This document shows positions 33,890-45,326 of a DNA stretch of 64,000 nucleotides, piece after piece. Position 1 is the first letter of the stretch. Each line of letters starts with the position of its first letter. The notes below the pieces were generated by a model. That model worked only from the letters and a program-made list of their open reading frames with translations, made no database searches and was not told the DNA's origin. Source of the DNA: Colwellia sp. PAMC 20917 (lineage in GTDB: Bacteria > Pseudomonadota > Gammaproteobacteria > Enterobacterales > Alteromonadaceae); NCBI RefSeq assembly GCF_001767295.1, contig NZ_CP014944.1, positions 2,356,001-2,420,000 of the forward strand. Direction: 5' to 3'. The translations under genes and the position numbers were made by a program.

Positions 33890-34588
33890 CTAAAACTTAT
33901 AACCCAACATGATTGAATAAACCATAGGGTCAATTTCTACTGACGCAGACCCTTTAATATCACCAATTTTGAAGGTGGCGTCGGCGTTAATATCAATATA
34001 ACGAGCGGAAGCATTTACATGCCACTTATCATTTATTAAGTAATCGGCGCCCACTTGAAACGATAAGCCTAATGAACCATCAAGCTCTAAATCATTAAAA
34101 CCCAAAGATTCAGGTGTACTTTTAAAACTTTCATCAAAAAATATGGTGTAATTTATGCCAACACCCACATAAGGTTTAATGTTAGATGTACTGTTAAAGT
34201 AATAAAGCGCACTAATTGTAGGTGGTAACTGTGTGACTTCCGCTAATGTTGCACCATCAACGTTCGCACCAAACAGTCCGGCAGAGATACGTTGTTGATC
34301 GTGAATAATGACATCATGGGCGAATGGTGTTGCAGCTAAAACTTCTATTGCCCAATTGTTATCATAGAAATAAATAAAATTTAAGCCAAGTTGAGTATTG
34401 TCATCAACAGAAAGAGATAATGGTGTGTTACCTCCTAATGCTTCAACATAAACCCCTGACTTACCGCTATCTGGGTTAACCATGGTCGCACCACCACGGA
34501 AAACAAAATCTCCGGCTTTATAGTCTTCAGCGAAGGAAGTTACAGAAAGAGAAGCTAAAACAGCTAAAGTAAGTAAACGTTTTTTCAT
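33890..34588 (-). CDS. ompW: Outer-membrane protein OmpW
   Basis: Eight-stranded outer-membrane beta-barrel (232 residues). A signal peptide ends near SVTSFA; FVFRGGATMVNPDSG opens the barrel. The family blocks NTQLGLNFIYFYDNNWAIEVLA (in part), AATPFAHDV, PTISALYYF, PYVGVGINYTIFF and WHVNASARYIDI are present, and the last strand ends YSIMLGYKF with the terminal Phe. It should carry small hydrophobic molecules. AGGGAC lies upstream of the ATG; a strong terminator follows. Confidence 0.93.
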   Translation of the reverse strand: MKKRLLTLAVLASLSVTSFAEDYKAGDFVFRGGATMVNPDSGKSGVYVEALGGNTPLSLSVDDNTQLGLNFIYFYDNNWAIEVLAATPFAHDVIIHDQQRISAGLFGANVDGATLAEVTQLPPTISALYYFNSTSNIKPYVGVGINYTIFFDESFKSTPESLGFNDLELDGSLGLSFQVGADYLINDKWHVNASARYIDINADATFKIGDIKGSASVEIDPMVYSIMLGYKF

Positions 34589-34793
34589 GTGAAAAGTCCC
34601 TATTTGTTTTATGGGTATTTAATAAAACGGATTTTATAGAGACTTAAAAATAAAAACATGACCTAGCGCAATAAAATTGCGTTGTTGTAACTTTTATTTA
34701 AACATTTTACAAATAAAGGGGAGTAGAGCTAAATAACAGTGGCAAGTAAGCTTTTGGCGCTAATATAAAACAACTAATGCCTTTGACAGAAAC

Positions 34794-34816
34794 ACGAGAA
34801 GCTTTACGCTTCTCGT
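34794..34816 (-). terminator. Hairpin after hemF
   Basis: ACGAGAAGC-TTTAC-GCTTCTCGT, a 9-bp perfect stem 49 bases past the hemF stop; the following U-run is interrupted (GTTTCTG). Confidence 0.5.
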
Positions 34817-34864
34817 TCAATCAGCCTTCAAAAAATCTAGCTGAAGTATTATAAAGGATAATAA

Positions 34865-36321
<1,457 letters not shown>

Positions 36322-36385
36322 AAATAATAATGGAAAATTAAAGGATTATTTTATGATTATACGGCGTTTATCTAACAGATAAAAT

Positions 36386-36435
36386 AAGTGTTTAATTTCA
36401 GATAAAAATAATTTTATCGCCAAAATTAAACACTT
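36386..36435 (-). terminator. Terminator after the acyl-CoA ligase gene
   Basis: AAGTGTTTAATTT and AAATTAAACACTT form a 13-bp stem starting five bases past the ligase stop, followed on the minus strand by ATTTTATC. The loop is long (23 bases). Confidence 0.5.
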
Positions 36436-36440
36436 GATAG

Positions 36441-38066
36441 TTATGAGAGGCTTTTTACTTTTTCACGTAAAATAAATTTCTGTACTTTACCTGTCGACGT
36501 TTTTGGTAAATCACTAAACACAATTGTCTTAGGGGCTTTAAATGTAGCCATATGTTCTCGACAAAAACTGATGATATCTTGCTCTGTAGCGCTTCGGCCT
36601 CGCTTTAATGAAACAAAGGCGCATGGAGTTTCCCCCCATTTTTCATCGCTTTTCGCGACAACGGCTGCCTCTAATATGTCAGGGTGTTGATATAAAATAC
36701 TTTCGACTTCTACTGAAGATATATTTTCTCCACCTGAAATAATAATATCTTTAGAACGATCTCTTATTTCAATATAACCATCAGGATGCTTAACGGCTAA
36801 ATCACCAGAATGGAACCAGCCATGTTTAAATGCTTCATTAGTCGCTTTCTCATTTTTTAGATAACCTTTCATCATGCTATTACCACGAAACATAATTTCA
36901 CCAACCGTTTCAGCATTACAAGGGACGGGCTGCATAGTCTCAGGGTCTAATACATCCACTTCTTCTTGTGTAGGATAGCGCACACCTTGACGCGCTTTTA
37001 ACGCAGCTCTTTCATCGTCGCTTTTATCATTCCATTCATCTTTCCATTCACTTACCACACAAGGCCCATAAACTTCAGTTAAACCATAGCCTTGGGTGAT
37101 ATCAAACCCCATTACTTCCATCCCTTTAATAACGGATGGTGGTGGCGGAGCCCCCGCGGTCATGATATTTATGCCACGTGGTACTTTTGCCAGTAACTTT
37201 TGGTCTGCATTTAAAATCATATTTAAGACGATTGGCGCACCACAAAAATGGCTGACCTTATGTTCAATTAAACTTTCGATGATTGCGCCAACTTCTACCT
37301 GCCTTAAGCAAACTTGTGTTCCACCCACAGCAACAACAGTCCATGGAAAACACCAACCATTACAATGGAACATTGGCAGTGTCCATAGGTACACTGAGTT
37401 ATTGCCTAATGGCCAGATCATGTTGTTACCCAGCGAATTTAAATAAGCGCCGCGATGTGAATAGACCACACCTTTTGGGTTACCCGTTGTCCCTGATGTG
37501 TAATTTAACGCCAGCGCTTGCCACTCATCATGAATTAAATTTCCGGTGAAATTTTCATTACCTTCGGCAAGTAAGTCTTGATACTCAACAGAACCTAAAC
37601 GTTCACCGCCTTCACTCATTACATCATCGATATCAATAATCAGCGGTTGACGTGAACATAAGGTTAGTGCTTTTTTTACCACACAAGAAAAAGCCGTATC
37701 GGTTAGGAGTACATCACATTCGCCATGGTCGAAAAGAAAAGCAATACTTTCAGCATCTAAACGAATGTTTATCGAATGTAATACTGCACCCGTTAACGGC
37801 ACACCATAATGGGCATCTAGAAAGGCAGGAATATTAGCCGCCATGATGGCTACTGTATTACCGGGCTTAACACCGCGTTGCATTAATGCTGAGGCTAGGC
37901 GTCTAACATTATTACGATATTCACGATAAGTGATTTTTTGTTTACCATGAATGATGGCAACGCGTTCAGGATGTACGTCGGCGGTTCGATTTAAAAAGTT
38001 AATCGGTGTTAAAGGCTGGTTATTGGCTGCAACTTTTTCTAAGCCTTGGTCATAAATATTGTTCAT
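36441..38066 (-). CDS. Acyl-CoA ligase, AMP-binding family
   Basis: ANL-superfamily ligase (541 residues) that activates a carboxylic acid with ATP and CoA. It has the AMP-binding signature YTSGTTGNPKGVVYSHRG, GYGLTEVYGP (A5), the FHSGDLAVKHPDGYIEIRDR hinge (in part), SGGENISSVEVE and the catalytic Lys in KTSTGKVQKFILR. The sequence is close in style to medium/long-chain fatty-acid ligases and to the methylmercaptopropionyl-CoA ligases (DmdB) of marine bacteria. Which substrate it uses cannot be decided here. Confidence 0.88.
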   Translation of the reverse strand: MNNIYDQGLEKVAANNQPLTPINFLNRTADVHPERVAIIHGKQKITYREYRNNVRRLASALMQRGVKPGNTVAIMAANIPAFLDAHYGVPLTGAVLHSINIRLDAESIAFLFDHGECDVLLTDTAFSCVVKKALTLCSRQPLIIDIDDVMSEGGERLGSVEYQDLLAEGNENFTGNLIHDEWQALALNYTSGTTGNPKGVVYSHRGAYLNSLGNNMIWPLGNNSVYLWTLPMFHCNGWCFPWTVVAVGGTQVCLRQVEVGAIIESLIEHKVSHFCGAPIVLNMILNADQKLLAKVPRGINIMTAGAPPPPSVIKGMEVMGFDITQGYGLTEVYGPCVVSEWKDEWNDKSDDERAALKARQGVRYPTQEEVDVLDPETMQPVPCNAETVGEIMFRGNSMMKGYLKNEKATNEAFKHGWFHSGDLAVKHPDGYIEIRDRSKDIIISGGENISSVEVESILYQHPDILEAAVVAKSDEKWGETPCAFVSLKRGRSATEQDIISFCREHMATFKAPKTIVFSDLPKTSTGKVQKFILREKVKSLS

Positions 38067-38276
38067 CGACTTTCCTCATTATATTACGGTGCTGGTAGCT
38101 ATTTAGTGCTACTTAACTTCGGCACTTACTGAGGATAGTTTACGCCTATTATTGCGTTTAAAAATTATCCTTTGGTCTAATGGGGGTATTTGGGTATTCA
38201 CATTCGATCGCAGTAAATATCTAGCGGAATATATATATTTTAGCTAAACAAAAATATCAGGGTAAATTTTGGACAT

Positions 38277-38302
38277 AAAAAAACCAGCAAATCGCTGGTT
38301 TC
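38277..38302 (-). terminator. Intrinsic terminator after purE
   Basis: Minus strand: GAAACCAGCGATTTGCTGGTTTTTTT. Stem AACCAGC/GCTGGTT, tetraloop-like GATT, long U-run. Confidence 0.8.
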
Positions 38303-38320
38303 TCGAATAACACATAAAAT

Positions 38321-38824
38321 TTATGTTAATTTTTCTTGCATCGCTTCATCTTTTGCAAGTAAAGCAATAACATTAGCAGCGCGTTCTGCTTTTACTTTTT
38401 CTGCAATAGACGGATCAGCAACACCTAATATTTGTGCAGCTAAATAACCCGCATTTTTTGCACCAGCTTTACCAATAGCAACTGTTGCAACCGGTATTCC
38501 ACCAGGCATCATAACCGTTGAAAGTAAGGCATCATGACCTTGTAATGGTCCGTTATCAATGGGAACACCAATAACTGGACGTGTGGTCATTCCTGCAACA
38601 GCACCGGCTAAATGAGCGGCTAAACCTGCAGCACATATAAAGACTTTACAGCCACGTTCTTCGGCATCTTTTACGTAAGCTTTAGCAGCATCAGGGGTTC
38701 TATGTGCTGAACGAACACGTACTTCATGTTCAATACCAAATGTTTTTAAAACGCTGATGGTTGCTTGCATAACAGGTAGGTCAGAATCTGAACCCATTAA
38801 AATTGCAACAAAAGTTGATGACAT
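38321..38824 (-). CDS. purE: N5-carboxyaminoimidazole ribonucleotide mutase
   Basis: PurE class I (167 residues), rearranging N5-CAIR to CAIR in purine synthesis; forms an octamer. Motifs are present: [10 protein letters not shown], the VRSAHRTPD active-site loop with its His, [13 protein letters not shown], and TRPVIGVPI and [21 protein letters not shown] (in part). GGAG lies upstream of the ATG. purK, which usually follows in gammaproteobacteria, is not next to it; a terminator follows instead. Confidence 0.94.
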   Translation of the reverse strand: MSSTFVAILMGSDSDLPVMQATISVLKTFGIEHEVRVRSAHRTPDAAKAYVKDAEERGCKVFICAAGLAAHLAGAVAGMTTRPVIGVPIDNGPLQGHDALLSTVMMPGGIPVATVAIGKAGAKNAGYLAAQILGVADPSIAEKVKAERAANVIALLAKDEAMQEKLT

Positions 38825-38862
38825 TTTGTCTCTCCAGAAGTTTAGTTAAATAATTGCGCGTA

Positions 38863-39438
38863 TTATATCTCTTTACGCTTATAGGTGCATTTCTTTTCTG
38901 GACAGATTATGACGTTACCACTCGCCATTTTACGCTTCACTAATATCGGCCAATGGCATTGAGGGCAATTTTCAGCAACGGGTGGGTAATTAAGGACATA
39001 CTTGCATTTAGGATATTGTTCACAAGAATAAAATGTTTTGCCATAGCGATTGGTACGCTCAATTAATTCGGCTTGCTTACCCTTTTTCTGGCACTGTGGG
39101 CAAGCTACGCCAACGTCTTCTTGACCACTAGTATCTTCAATATGATGGCATTGGGGATAATTGGAACAACCGATAAACATTCCATATCGCCCTTGTTTAA
39201 CCGCAAGTTCATGTTGGCACTCTGGGCATTCAGTTCCAGCTAAAATTTTATCTTCGACACGTTCGTGTTCGACAACTGGACGAGTGAAATCGCAGGCAGG
39301 ATAGGAAGCACAACCAAAAAACTTTCCCGACTTACTATTCTTTATAACAATTTCACTGCCACATTCTGGGCACACTTCATACGCTTTTTCTAAAGCATGT
39401 TCGTGCTGTGAAAATAAGGGTTTATCAGAATTAGGCAT
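38863..39438 (-). CDS. yrdD: Topoisomerase-type zinc-finger protein (YrdD)
   Basis: 191 residues with several C4 zinc ribbons like the C-terminal domains of topoisomerase I: CPECGSEIVIKNSKSGKFFGC (in part), CPECQHELAVKQGRYGMFIGC (in part), CPQCQKKGKQAELIER and CPQCHWPILVKRK. The domain should bind single-stranded DNA or RNA. It follows dprA and smg on the same strand, the standard dprA-smg-yrdD order. Confidence 0.88.
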   Translation of the reverse strand: MPNSDKPLFSQHEHALEKAYEVCPECGSEIVIKNSKSGKFFGCASYPACDFTRPVVEHERVEDKILAGTECPECQHELAVKQGRYGMFIGCSNYPQCHHIEDTSGQEDVGVACPQCQKKGKQAELIERTNRYGKTFYSCEQYPKCKYVLNYPPVAENCPQCHWPILVKRKMASGNVIICPEKKCTYKRKEI

Positions 39439-39513
39439 AATGCAATCACTAGAATATTGTTAACGTTATTATGCCACGATTAGCCAAACTTAAGCGAGTT
39501 ATACGATTGACAC

Positions 39514-39987
39514 TTAATGTAATGGGCCTTCTTGCTCATCAAAAATAAGATCTTCCATTTGCGAGTAAGCATTTTCTTTACCTGGCACGTTAAATAACAC
39601 CATAAGTACCACCCACTTTAAATCATCAATCGAGAAGAACTTAGTATCTAACTCCATCACGCGGTCAATAACCATTTCTCGTGTGGTAAAATCTAGGACA
39701 TTCACTTGCTCTAAAAATAAAAGAAACCCTCGACACTCGACATCAAGTAATTGCATTTCATCATCAACATAGACACGTACTGAGCGACGCCCTACTCGCG
39801 TTAAATACGGATAAGCATCGGTGTCTTGAAGTGCTGCTAGCTTTTCTAACCAACTTAGCGCTTTATATATTTCGTCTTGATGAAAACCTGCTCGGGTAAG
39901 TTCATCCGTTAATGACTCATGATCCACCATGATTTCGGCTTCACTATGTATATAGTTTTCAAAAAGATACATCAGTATATCAAACAT
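39514..39987 (-). CDS. smg: DUF494 family protein Smg
   Basis: 157-residue acidic helical protein with the Smg pattern: [19 protein letters not shown] (start), an [21 protein letters not shown] block (in part) and a [17 protein letters not shown] end. Function unknown; always near dprA. It starts ten bases after the dprA stop. Confidence 0.88.
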   Translation of the reverse strand: MFDILMYLFENYIHSEAEIMVDHESLTDELTRAGFHQDEIYKALSWLEKLAALQDTDAYPYLTRVGRRSVRVYVDDEMQLLDVECRGFLLFLEQVNVLDFTTREMVIDRVMELDTKFFSIDDLKWVVLMVLFNVPGKENAYSQMEDLIFDEQEGPLH

Positions 39988-39996
39988 AATTAGCCC

Positions 39997-41154
39997 CTAT
40001 TTTACTCTTTGGTAACCCCCTGGAACCGTAGCAACCAGACCTTTAAGCTCTAACATTGTTAACCGAGTTAGTACGACATCTATCGGTAATTTACTTCGTG
40101 AAACCACCATATCTACGGGGGTGATCTCATAACCCACACTAGCTAACAATGAATCGTTAAACAAGTGTTGTTTTTGACTTTTTTCTAAGCGTTGTTCTTT
40201 CTCTTTGTTTATCGTTAAGTGTAGACCTCTTTGTGGCAGTAGATCTAATTCATCAACTATATCGGCAATATTATCGACAAGTTTAGCACCTTGTTTAATC
40301 AGCCAGTGACACCCTTTAGCTTGTGGGTTATTAATGGTACTTGGGATAGCAAACACGTCACGATTTTGTTCTATGGCGCAACGAGCGGTTACCAAAGAGC
40401 CACTTTTAATAGTGGCTTCAACCACCAGCACCCCCACACTTAAACCACTAATCAATCTATTTCGTTTGGGGAAATAACCTGGCTTAGGTGGGGTGTTTGG
40501 AGGGAACTCACTGATAATAGCACCGTCATTGTCTAGAATGTTTTTTGCTAATAATCGATGTCTTGCTGGATAGACCTGATCTAAACCGGTCGCGACAACC
40601 GCGATGGTTTTACCTCCTGCCGATAACGTCCCCTGGTGAGCGGCGCCATCTATACCTAGCGCTAAACCACTCGTGACCACTAATCCAGCATTTGCTAACT
40701 GTTGTGCAAATTTAAACGCATTCTCTCGACCATTAATACTGGCATCTCGGCTACCGACCATCGCAATTTGCATTTGGTTTAATAGGCTAATATTTCCTTG
40801 GGCAAATAAAACCAATGGCGGATCATAAATTTGCTTTAACTGTGAAGGGTAACGAGAGTCAACAAAAGGAATAATGGCACTAATACATCGTTCAGTGGCG
40901 GCAATAATTTCAGAAATTCTTTGCCAATCAGGAGATCTAATCGCCGCTATCTGTTTTTGAGTAAGGTTTAATGATGACAGTTCTTGTGAGGAATGAAAAA
41001 GTTGTTCTACTCCAAAGAGTTCAACAAGTCTTAATTTTTTATCGATAGCTAGGCGTGGTATAAGCTTAAGCGCCAGCCAAAAGTGACTCGCGCTTTTCTT
41101 TTTATACTCATCACCCTGTTGAGGGATAACAGCTAAATTATACTTTATTGTCAC
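39997..41154 (-). CDS. dprA: DNA-processing protein DprA
   Basis: 385-residue single-stranded-DNA-binding protein that loads RecA during natural transformation. The Rossmann-like core has MVGSRDASINGRENAFKFA (in part), SGLALGIDGAAHQGTL, GKTIAVVATGLDQVYPARHR (in part), ISEFPPNTPPKPGYFPKRNR (in part), ISGLSVGVLVVEA and SGSLVTARCA. A C-terminal winged-helix-like domain follows. In many gammaproteobacteria it is present regardless of competence. Confidence 0.94.
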   Translation of the reverse strand: MTIKYNLAVIPQQGDEYKKKSASHFWLALKLIPRLAIDKKLRLVELFGVEQLFHSSQELSSLNLTQKQIAAIRSPDWQRISEIIAATERCISAIIPFVDSRYPSQLKQIYDPPLVLFAQGNISLLNQMQIAMVGSRDASINGRENAFKFAQQLANAGLVVTSGLALGIDGAAHQGTLSAGGKTIAVVATGLDQVYPARHRLLAKNILDNDGAIISEFPPNTPPKPGYFPKRNRLISGLSVGVLVVEATIKSGSLVTARCAIEQNRDVFAIPSTINNPQAKGCHWLIKQGAKLVDNIADIVDELDLLPQRGLHLTINKEKEQRLEKSQKQHLFNDSLLASVGYEITPVDMVVSRSKLPIDVVLTRLTMLELKGLVATVPGGYQRVK

Positions 41155-41211
41155 TGTCTTCTCCCTAAGTACAGCGGTTTTACTTGTAAATTAAGATGAA
41201 TTGCCTGTTGG

Positions 41212-42309
41212 TTAGTTTTCCACGGGTGAAGTAATAATATCTTGTAATCGAAGCGGTTTACTTGAACGCATAACGAGCGCTAAACTCACTTGCTGATACA
41301 CTTTAAAAATCATCATTTCGCCAACAACCTCTTCTGGCATTTTATAATCAGAGCTCTCAACATTTGCCATACGATTCCACCGTGAAGCATCTTTGCTATA
41401 CGTTAGGCCGTTACTTGTTTCAACAACACCTGGGCTGATTCGTTTTACCGAAACAATATCTCCTTGCTCAACGGCATGTTCGGCGCCACGATTAATCATT
41501 ACGACGTCGAGTTTTCCAAATTCACTTAACCCACTCATACTGTTGATAATTAGTCCACGTAACGACTTAGTCGCTGGCTTTAGACTAAAAAATGACGGGT
41601 ATTGTTGGTTTTCATTGACGGGCAGAATGAAATCACCGGAACGAATTTCTTCTTTAACGCCATCGACATACAAGGTAGCAGGCACTTTATTGTCAATATC
41701 ACCGGTGCGTAAGACTTTTCCGGTACCTACAACACTAATGTTGTAGCCTAAAAGTTCTTGTGTTTCAGGGTCATAAATAGGCTTTTCTTTTTGATATATA
41801 CCATAACCTTTGCCTAACTCTAATTCGCCGTTTACATAGAGATTAAAGCCGTCAATACTAGAATTATAACCTTCATCACTCCCTAGTATATAAGGGAGCT
41901 TTGCAATGTCATCTTCAGATAAAATGCTACTGTAATTAATATAAGGCGCAATCACGTCCAAGGATAAACTTGAAATAGCAGATTGATCTTTTAATTTAAC
42001 TCGTGCTCGGGGCGACCATTTAAGTTCAGGTTTTCCTCGCACTAACATTGGTTGCCCTTTTTCGTCAAAAACTAAACGAAGCTCGTCACCAGGATAAATT
42101 AAATGAGGATTATCAATATCAGGATTCAATCGCCACAACTTTGGCCAGAGCCAAGGCTGCTTGAGAAATATTGCTGAAATATCCCACAAAGTATCCCCCT
42201 TTTTAACAAAGTAAGATTTTGGGGCATTTTTATTTAATGTTAACTCATCAGCAGTAACCAATACTGAAAAAGACAAGCAGAGTATTAACAAAAAACTACG
42301 TATTAGCAT
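41212..42309 (-). CDS. LysM-domain cell-wall-binding protein
   Basis: 365 residues. A signal peptide (LLILCLSFSVLVTA) is followed by one LysM domain (YFVKKGDTLWDISAIFL ... WPKLWRLNPDIDNPHLIYPGDEL, in part), which binds peptidoglycan, then a long beta-rich region of unknown function. The same gene stands next to dprA and divergent from def in many gammaproteobacteria. No catalytic domain is visible. Confidence 0.88.
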   Translation of the reverse strand: MLIRSFLLILCLSFSVLVTADELTLNKNAPKSYFVKKGDTLWDISAIFLKQPWLWPKLWRLNPDIDNPHLIYPGDELRLVFDEKGQPMLVRGKPELKWSPRARVKLKDQSAISSLSLDVIAPYINYSSILSEDDIAKLPYILGSDEGYNSSIDGFNLYVNGELELGKGYGIYQKEKPIYDPETQELLGYNISVVGTGKVLRTGDIDNKVPATLYVDGVKEEIRSGDFILPVNENQQYPSFFSLKPATKSLRGLIINSMSGLSEFGKLDVVMINRGAEHAVEQGDIVSVKRISPGVVETSNGLTYSKDASRWNRMANVESSDYKMPEEVVGEMMIFKVYQQVSLALVMRSSKPLRLQDIITSPVEN

Positions 42310-42433
42310 GATAGTTCGCCTATTAAACAGATATATTAAGCTTTTAGCCTAAACCACTATTATTAATTATATTTAATAGCTAAAATTGAAACATAACACT
42401 CAATGCGATATTTCGCGAATTATTTGAATATTT

Positions 42434-42943
42434 ATGACTATTTTAAACGTACTTAGATTTCCTGACGAACGCTTGCGCACTAAAGCGTTACCTGTAGAAG
42501 ATATTAACAGTGATGTACAACAAATAATTGATGACATGTTTGAGACCATGCGAGAAGAGAACGGTGTGGGTTTAGCTGCCACCCAGGTCAATATCCATCA
42601 ACGTATTGTCGTCATTAATGTTTCAGAAGACGAAGACCAGTCTTATGTCTTGATTAACCCAGAAATAATTAGCCATAGTGATACGACCGAAATCAATGAA
42701 GAAGGTTGTTTATCTGTGCCCGGTTGTTACGCAAAAGTTGACCGTTACACAGAAGTTACCGTGAAAGCGCTCGATCGTGAAGGACAAGCCTTTACCTTAA
42801 ATGCAACTGAGTTACTCGCAGTTTGTATACAGCATGAATTAGATCATTTAGATGGTAAGTTATTTGTTGATTATCTATCACCATTAAAACGCCAGCGGAT
42901 AAAAGCAAAACTAGAAAAAGAAGCTCGTTTAGCCAACAATTAA
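42434..42943 (+). CDS. def: Peptide deformylase
   Basis: Metallo-enzyme (169 residues) removing the formyl group from new proteins. The three family motifs are present: GVGLAATQV (GxGLAAxQ), EEGCLSVPG (EGCLS) and QHELDHLDG (HEXXH, metal ligands). First gene of def-fmt-rsmB-trkA; 35 bases to fmt. Confidence 0.96.
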   Translation: MTILNVLRFPDERLRTKALPVEDINSDVQQIIDDMFETMREENGVGLAATQVNIHQRIVVINVSEDEDQSYVLINPEIISHSDTTEINEEGCLSVPGCYAKVDRYTEVTVKALDREGQAFTLNATELLAVCIQHELDHLDGKLFVDYLSPLKRQRIKAKLEKEARLANN

Positions 42944-42978
42944 TTATTGTTTTTATTAATATAATTCGGAATAAAACT

Positions 42979-43971
42979 TTGTCAAAAGCTCTTAAAATTA
43001 TTTTTGCTGGCACGCCAGACTTTGCTGCACAACATCTGGCGGCGCTAATTAACTCTCATCATGAAGTGGTCGCCGTTTACTGTCCACCCGATAAACGTGC
43101 TGGACGTGGTAAAAAGCTAACCGCTTGTGCTACCAAAGAACTCGCTTTATCGCATGGTATTGTTGTTGAGCAACCAGTTAATTTTAAAGACGCTGGCGAT
43201 CAAGCAAAGCTAGCCAGTTATAATGCTGATATTATGGTTGTTGTCGCTTACGGCTTATTATTGCCAATGGTTATTTTAGAAGCTCCGCGTTTAGGCTGTG
43301 TCAATGTACATGGCTCGATATTGCCAAAATGGCGTGGCGCCGCACCTATTCAACGTTCATTAGAGGCCGGTGATAAAGAAACAGGTGTGACGATTATGCA
43401 GATGGACAAAGGTTTAGATACCGGAGACATGATAGCTAAAGCAACCTGTGAAATTACTCAACAAGATACTAGCGCCACACTCTATGAAAAATTAGCCGAT
43501 ATCGGCCCTATTGCTTTACTAAGCACGCTTGATTTAATGGCTGAGAACAAGCATAGCGCCGAGCCTCAAGATAATAATTTAGCTAACTATGCGGCCAAAC
43601 TTGATAAAGATGAAGCAGAATTAGATTGGCAATTACCCGCTGTAGAACTTCATCGTAAAGTTCGTGCTTATATGCCATGGCCAGTTGCACAATTTACCTT
43701 TACTGATGAAAAAAATATCGAACATCGTATTCGGGTTTGGCAAGCCAGCTATACTGATGAGGCTCATGGTTGCCTGCCTGGCACAATAATTTTGGCAAAT
43801 AAAAACGGGGTTACTGTTGCTACAACTTCAGGTTCACTGTGCTTAGAGTCATTGCAATTACCCGGTAAAAAGCCAATGCCAGCGCGTGATATTTTAAACG
43901 GAAAAGCACTATGGTTTGCTGAAAACAGCCATATTAATAATTTAACTGCAAACAACATGAGTGAACAATAA
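42979..43971 (+). CDS. fmt: Methionyl-tRNA formyltransferase
   Basis: 330 residues. Formyltransferase core: IIFAGTPDFAAQHLAALI, the QPVNFKD loop, MVVVAYGLLLP, the active-site HGSILPKWRGAAPIQR with its conserved Asn in NVHGS, and MDKGLDTGDMI. A C-terminal OB-like tRNA-binding domain follows. TTG start at 42979 after CGGAA. Its stop overlaps the rsmB start by one base (TAATG), so the two are coupled. Confidence 0.96.
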   Translation: MSKALKIIFAGTPDFAAQHLAALINSHHEVVAVYCPPDKRAGRGKKLTACATKELALSHGIVVEQPVNFKDAGDQAKLASYNADIMVVVAYGLLLPMVILEAPRLGCVNVHGSILPKWRGAAPIQRSLEAGDKETGVTIMQMDKGLDTGDMIAKATCEITQQDTSATLYEKLADIGPIALLSTLDLMAENKHSAEPQDNNLANYAAKLDKDEAELDWQLPAVELHRKVRAYMPWPVAQFTFTDEKNIEHRIRVWQASYTDEAHGCLPGTIILANKNGVTVATTSGSLCLESLQLPGKKPMPARDILNGKALWFAENSHINNLTANNMSEQ

Positions 43972-45272
43972 TGGCGACTAATATTAGAGCCCTAGCGGCA
44001 AGGTGTTGTTTTGCTGTTGTTGATAAAGGCAGAAGCCTTAGCGATGAGTTACCCAAAGCTCAAGCAAAAGTAGAAGGTAAAGATAAAGGACTTTTACAAG
44101 AACTTTGTTACGGCGTTTTACGGTATTTACCGGCACTTGAATATGACTTACGCCAGCTAATGGATAAGCCATTAAAAGGTAAACAACGGGTTGGCCACTT
44201 TCTTATTCTAGTGGGCATATATCAAGTAAAGCATACGCGCATTCCTGACCACGCGGCGGTAAGTGAAACAGTAGCAGCAACAAAACCTTTAAAGTGCGAC
44301 TTTTTAAGAGGTTTAATTAATGGTGTCTTACGTAATGTTCAACGTAACCTAGCCAAAGACGATGCAGCAGAAATCGCAGCGAAGTTACCTGATCCAATAA
44401 AATATTCACACCCAAGCTGGTTTATCAAAAAGGTACAAAACGCTTACCCTGATCAATGGCAAGAAATTCTTAATGCTAATTTAGAGCGACCGCCGATGTG
44501 GTTAAGAGTCAATCAACGCCACCATAATGTGACTGAATATTTAGCTTTACTCGAGCAAGCAGAAATCCCTGTAGCACTCGTTGACGATAAATCATCAGCG
44601 ATTAAACTCGTTGCTGCTGTAGATGTTAATAAGCTTCCTGGCTTTATTGATGGTTGGATCTCAGTTCAAGATGGTGCGGCTCAACAAGCCGCGATATTAC
44701 TCGATACTCAAGCGGGTGACTTTGTACTTGATTGTTGTGCTGCCCCAGGTGGTAAAACTTGCCACATTCTAGAATTAACCCCTGACTTAGCAAAAATGAC
44801 GGCCATTGATATTGAAGAAAGTCGTTTATTAAGAGTAGAAGAAAACTTATCGCGCCTTAACTTATCAGCCGAGGTCATTACTGCTGATGCTGCTTCACAA
44901 GAATGGTGGGATGGACAACTTTTCGACCGTATTTTACTCGACGCACCTTGCTCGGCTACCGGTGTAATTCGTCGCCACCCCGATATAAAATGGTTGAGAA
45001 AAGCAGAAGACATTGAAAAACTGGCAATATTGCAGCAACAAATATTAAAAAACATTTGGTCTTTACTTAAACCTGGCGGTATTTTGCTTTATGCAACCTG
45101 TAGTATTTTACCCGAAGAAAATATTCAACAGATAGAAGAGTTCTTATCTGAGAATAACAATGCTAAATTAGTACCAATAACAAATGAAAAAACCGACATA
45201 GGCTGGCAAATTTTGCCAAATGAGCAATCAATGGACGGTTTTTATTACGCTAAATTAGAAAAAAAAATATAG
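43971..45272 (+). CDS. rsmB: 16S rRNA m5C967 methyltransferase
   Basis: RsmB/Sun (433 residues). An N-terminal NusB-like domain (ALAARCCFAVVDKGRSL ... HAAVSETVAA) is followed by the SAM-binding Rossmann domain. This has VLDCCAAPGGKTCHILEL (motif I), DAPCSATGVIRRHPDIKW with the motif IV Cys, and YATCSILPEEN with the catalytic motif VI Cys. It methylates C967 of 16S rRNA. Confidence 0.95.
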   Translation: MATNIRALAARCCFAVVDKGRSLSDELPKAQAKVEGKDKGLLQELCYGVLRYLPALEYDLRQLMDKPLKGKQRVGHFLILVGIYQVKHTRIPDHAAVSETVAATKPLKCDFLRGLINGVLRNVQRNLAKDDAAEIAAKLPDPIKYSHPSWFIKKVQNAYPDQWQEILNANLERPPMWLRVNQRHHNVTEYLALLEQAEIPVALVDDKSSAIKLVAAVDVNKLPGFIDGWISVQDGAAQQAAILLDTQAGDFVLDCCAAPGGKTCHILELTPDLAKMTAIDIEESRLLRVEENLSRLNLSAEVITADAASQEWWDGQLFDRILLDAPCSATGVIRRHPDIKWLRKAEDIEKLAILQQQILKNIWSLLKPGGILLYATCSILPEENIQQIEEFLSENNNAKLVPITNEKTDIGWQILPNEQSMDGFYYAKLEKKI

Positions 45273-45326
45273 GCTCTGATGATCTTTCAACCTTGCCGCT
45301 TAAAGACTAAAAATGAAAGTTAACTT